This document shows, piece after piece, positions 63,652 through 64,000 of a stretch of 64,000 nt of DNA. The stretch covers positions 72,492 through 136,491 of the forward strand of contig NZ_JBHUIW010000017.1 of assembly GCF_042682915.1 (NCBI RefSeq), in the 5' to 3' direction. The stretch's first letter is position 1; each line of letters begins with the position of its first letter. The DNA comes from Rhodoplanes azumiensis (GTDB lineage: Bacteria; Pseudomonadota; Alphaproteobacteria; Rhizobiales; Xanthobacteraceae). The position numbers and the translations under genes were made by a program. The notes under the pieces were generated by a model. It worked only from the letters and a program-made list of their open reading frames with translations, was not told the DNA's origin and did not search any database.

Positions 63652-64000
63652 GGGATCACCTGCGCGACGGGATCGCAGCGTCGCGAGGCGGCGCGCTCCA
63701 CGGATCATCGGTCCGGCGCGGATGCGTCCAGACGGCGGCCTTTCGCATAGGGCGGATCAAACCGCAGCGTCAACCCCGCCGTTCCGGACCCCGCCATGCT
63801 GCGATGCGGGAGGGCAGCCGGTCGTTTCGGGGCGCGGGCGACAGCCCGCGCCCCCGAAATCCAGCGGCGGACGCCGCATGAGCAGCTCGATTCCGGGTTC
63901 GTGCACCTCCCGCCGCACACCCCGGAGTGATGGGGCCGAAGTTCTACCCGCCCGTCACGCTCATGTGGCGGGCGACGGCGGGGCGCTTGGTGGTGCGGTC
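63652..64000. other. End of window, intergenic
   Basis: Holds the promoter region of the TRAP permease genes and a family B repeat (63821-63900). An ATG at 63930 opens a frame (MGPKFYPPVTLMW...) that runs off the window; it is too short to judge. Confidence 0.4.
63821..63900. repeat. Palindromic intergenic repeat, family B, copy 5
   Basis: It opens GTCGTTTCGGGGCGCGGGCG, pairs with CGCGCCCCCGAAATCCAGC, and ends AGCAGCTCGATTCCGGGTTC. It is like the other copies but the second hairpin is incomplete. Confidence 0.65.

Noticed and set aside
63930..64000. Start of a gene at the right edge
   Set aside because: Only 23 codons are visible, with the GGAG too close to the ATG.

Overview
The window is a GC-rich (about 70 percent by eye) chromosomal segment of a phototrophic alphaproteobacterium. 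The order fabI-aroC-ribB, a PHA synthase, Mrp-like antiporter genes and repeated palindromic intergenic elements fit Hyphomicrobiales (Rhizobiales). A two-gene puc operon encoding a Rhodospirillum molischianum-type LH2 antenna (40886-41227) shows the cell can make bacteriochlorophyll antennae. The genus cannot be fixed from the sequence alone.

Layout. 1-5.6 kb: fabI, aroC and ribB (fatty acid, aromatic and riboflavin synthesis), a DUF1194 secreted protein and a Na/Ca exchanger-type membrane protein. 5.6-9.7 kb, minus strand: dxs, tlyA and a TrmA/RlmD-type RNA methyltransferase. 10.6-14.2 kb: a CdaR-type regulator divergent from a GntP permease and an MBL-fold enzyme, with a palindromic operator candidate between them. 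14.4-21.9 kb: pirin, xseB, a long CDF metal transporter, two divergent aldo/keto reductases, a second GntP permease and a patatin. 22.4-23.9 kb: a chimera of a broken glutaminase and a broken MFS transporter. 24.3-32.7 kb: one long plus-strand operon of an RND efflux pair followed by mrpE-F-G-B-C-D. 32.7-41.2 kb: a transposase relic, dusA, two tandem TauE/SafE permeases, rnk, phaC, an SPFH protein and the puc operon. 41.6-47.2 kb: an aspartic protease, a histidine kinase, a beta-hydroxyacid dehydrogenase, an SMR exporter and apbC.

47.2-51.2 kb is an accessory island. It holds an IS5-family element with a -1 frameshift signal, a long AT-rich SIR2-STAND-like gene that probably acts in anti-phage defence, and a truncated DUF1501 gene. 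51.9-59.8 kb is a complete acetoacetate/short-chain fatty acid module. The atoS-atoC two-component genes are divergent from atoD-A-E-B, with a textbook sigma-54 promoter and a perfect upstream palindrome, and the operon ends at a strong terminator. 60-63.7 kb is a TRAP transporter, with its binding protein on the plus strand and its two permease genes convergent on the minus strand.

Several families of short palindromic repeats (called A to D here) sit between genes, and one copy lies inside the dxs-tlyA gap. No tRNA, rRNA or CRISPR array was seen. The most unusual items are the SIR2-STAND gene whose stop codon lies in the end of the IS, the antenna pair with a His at the alpha position expected to be Trp45, the glutaminase-MFS chimera, and the predicted sigma-54 control region of the ato operon.
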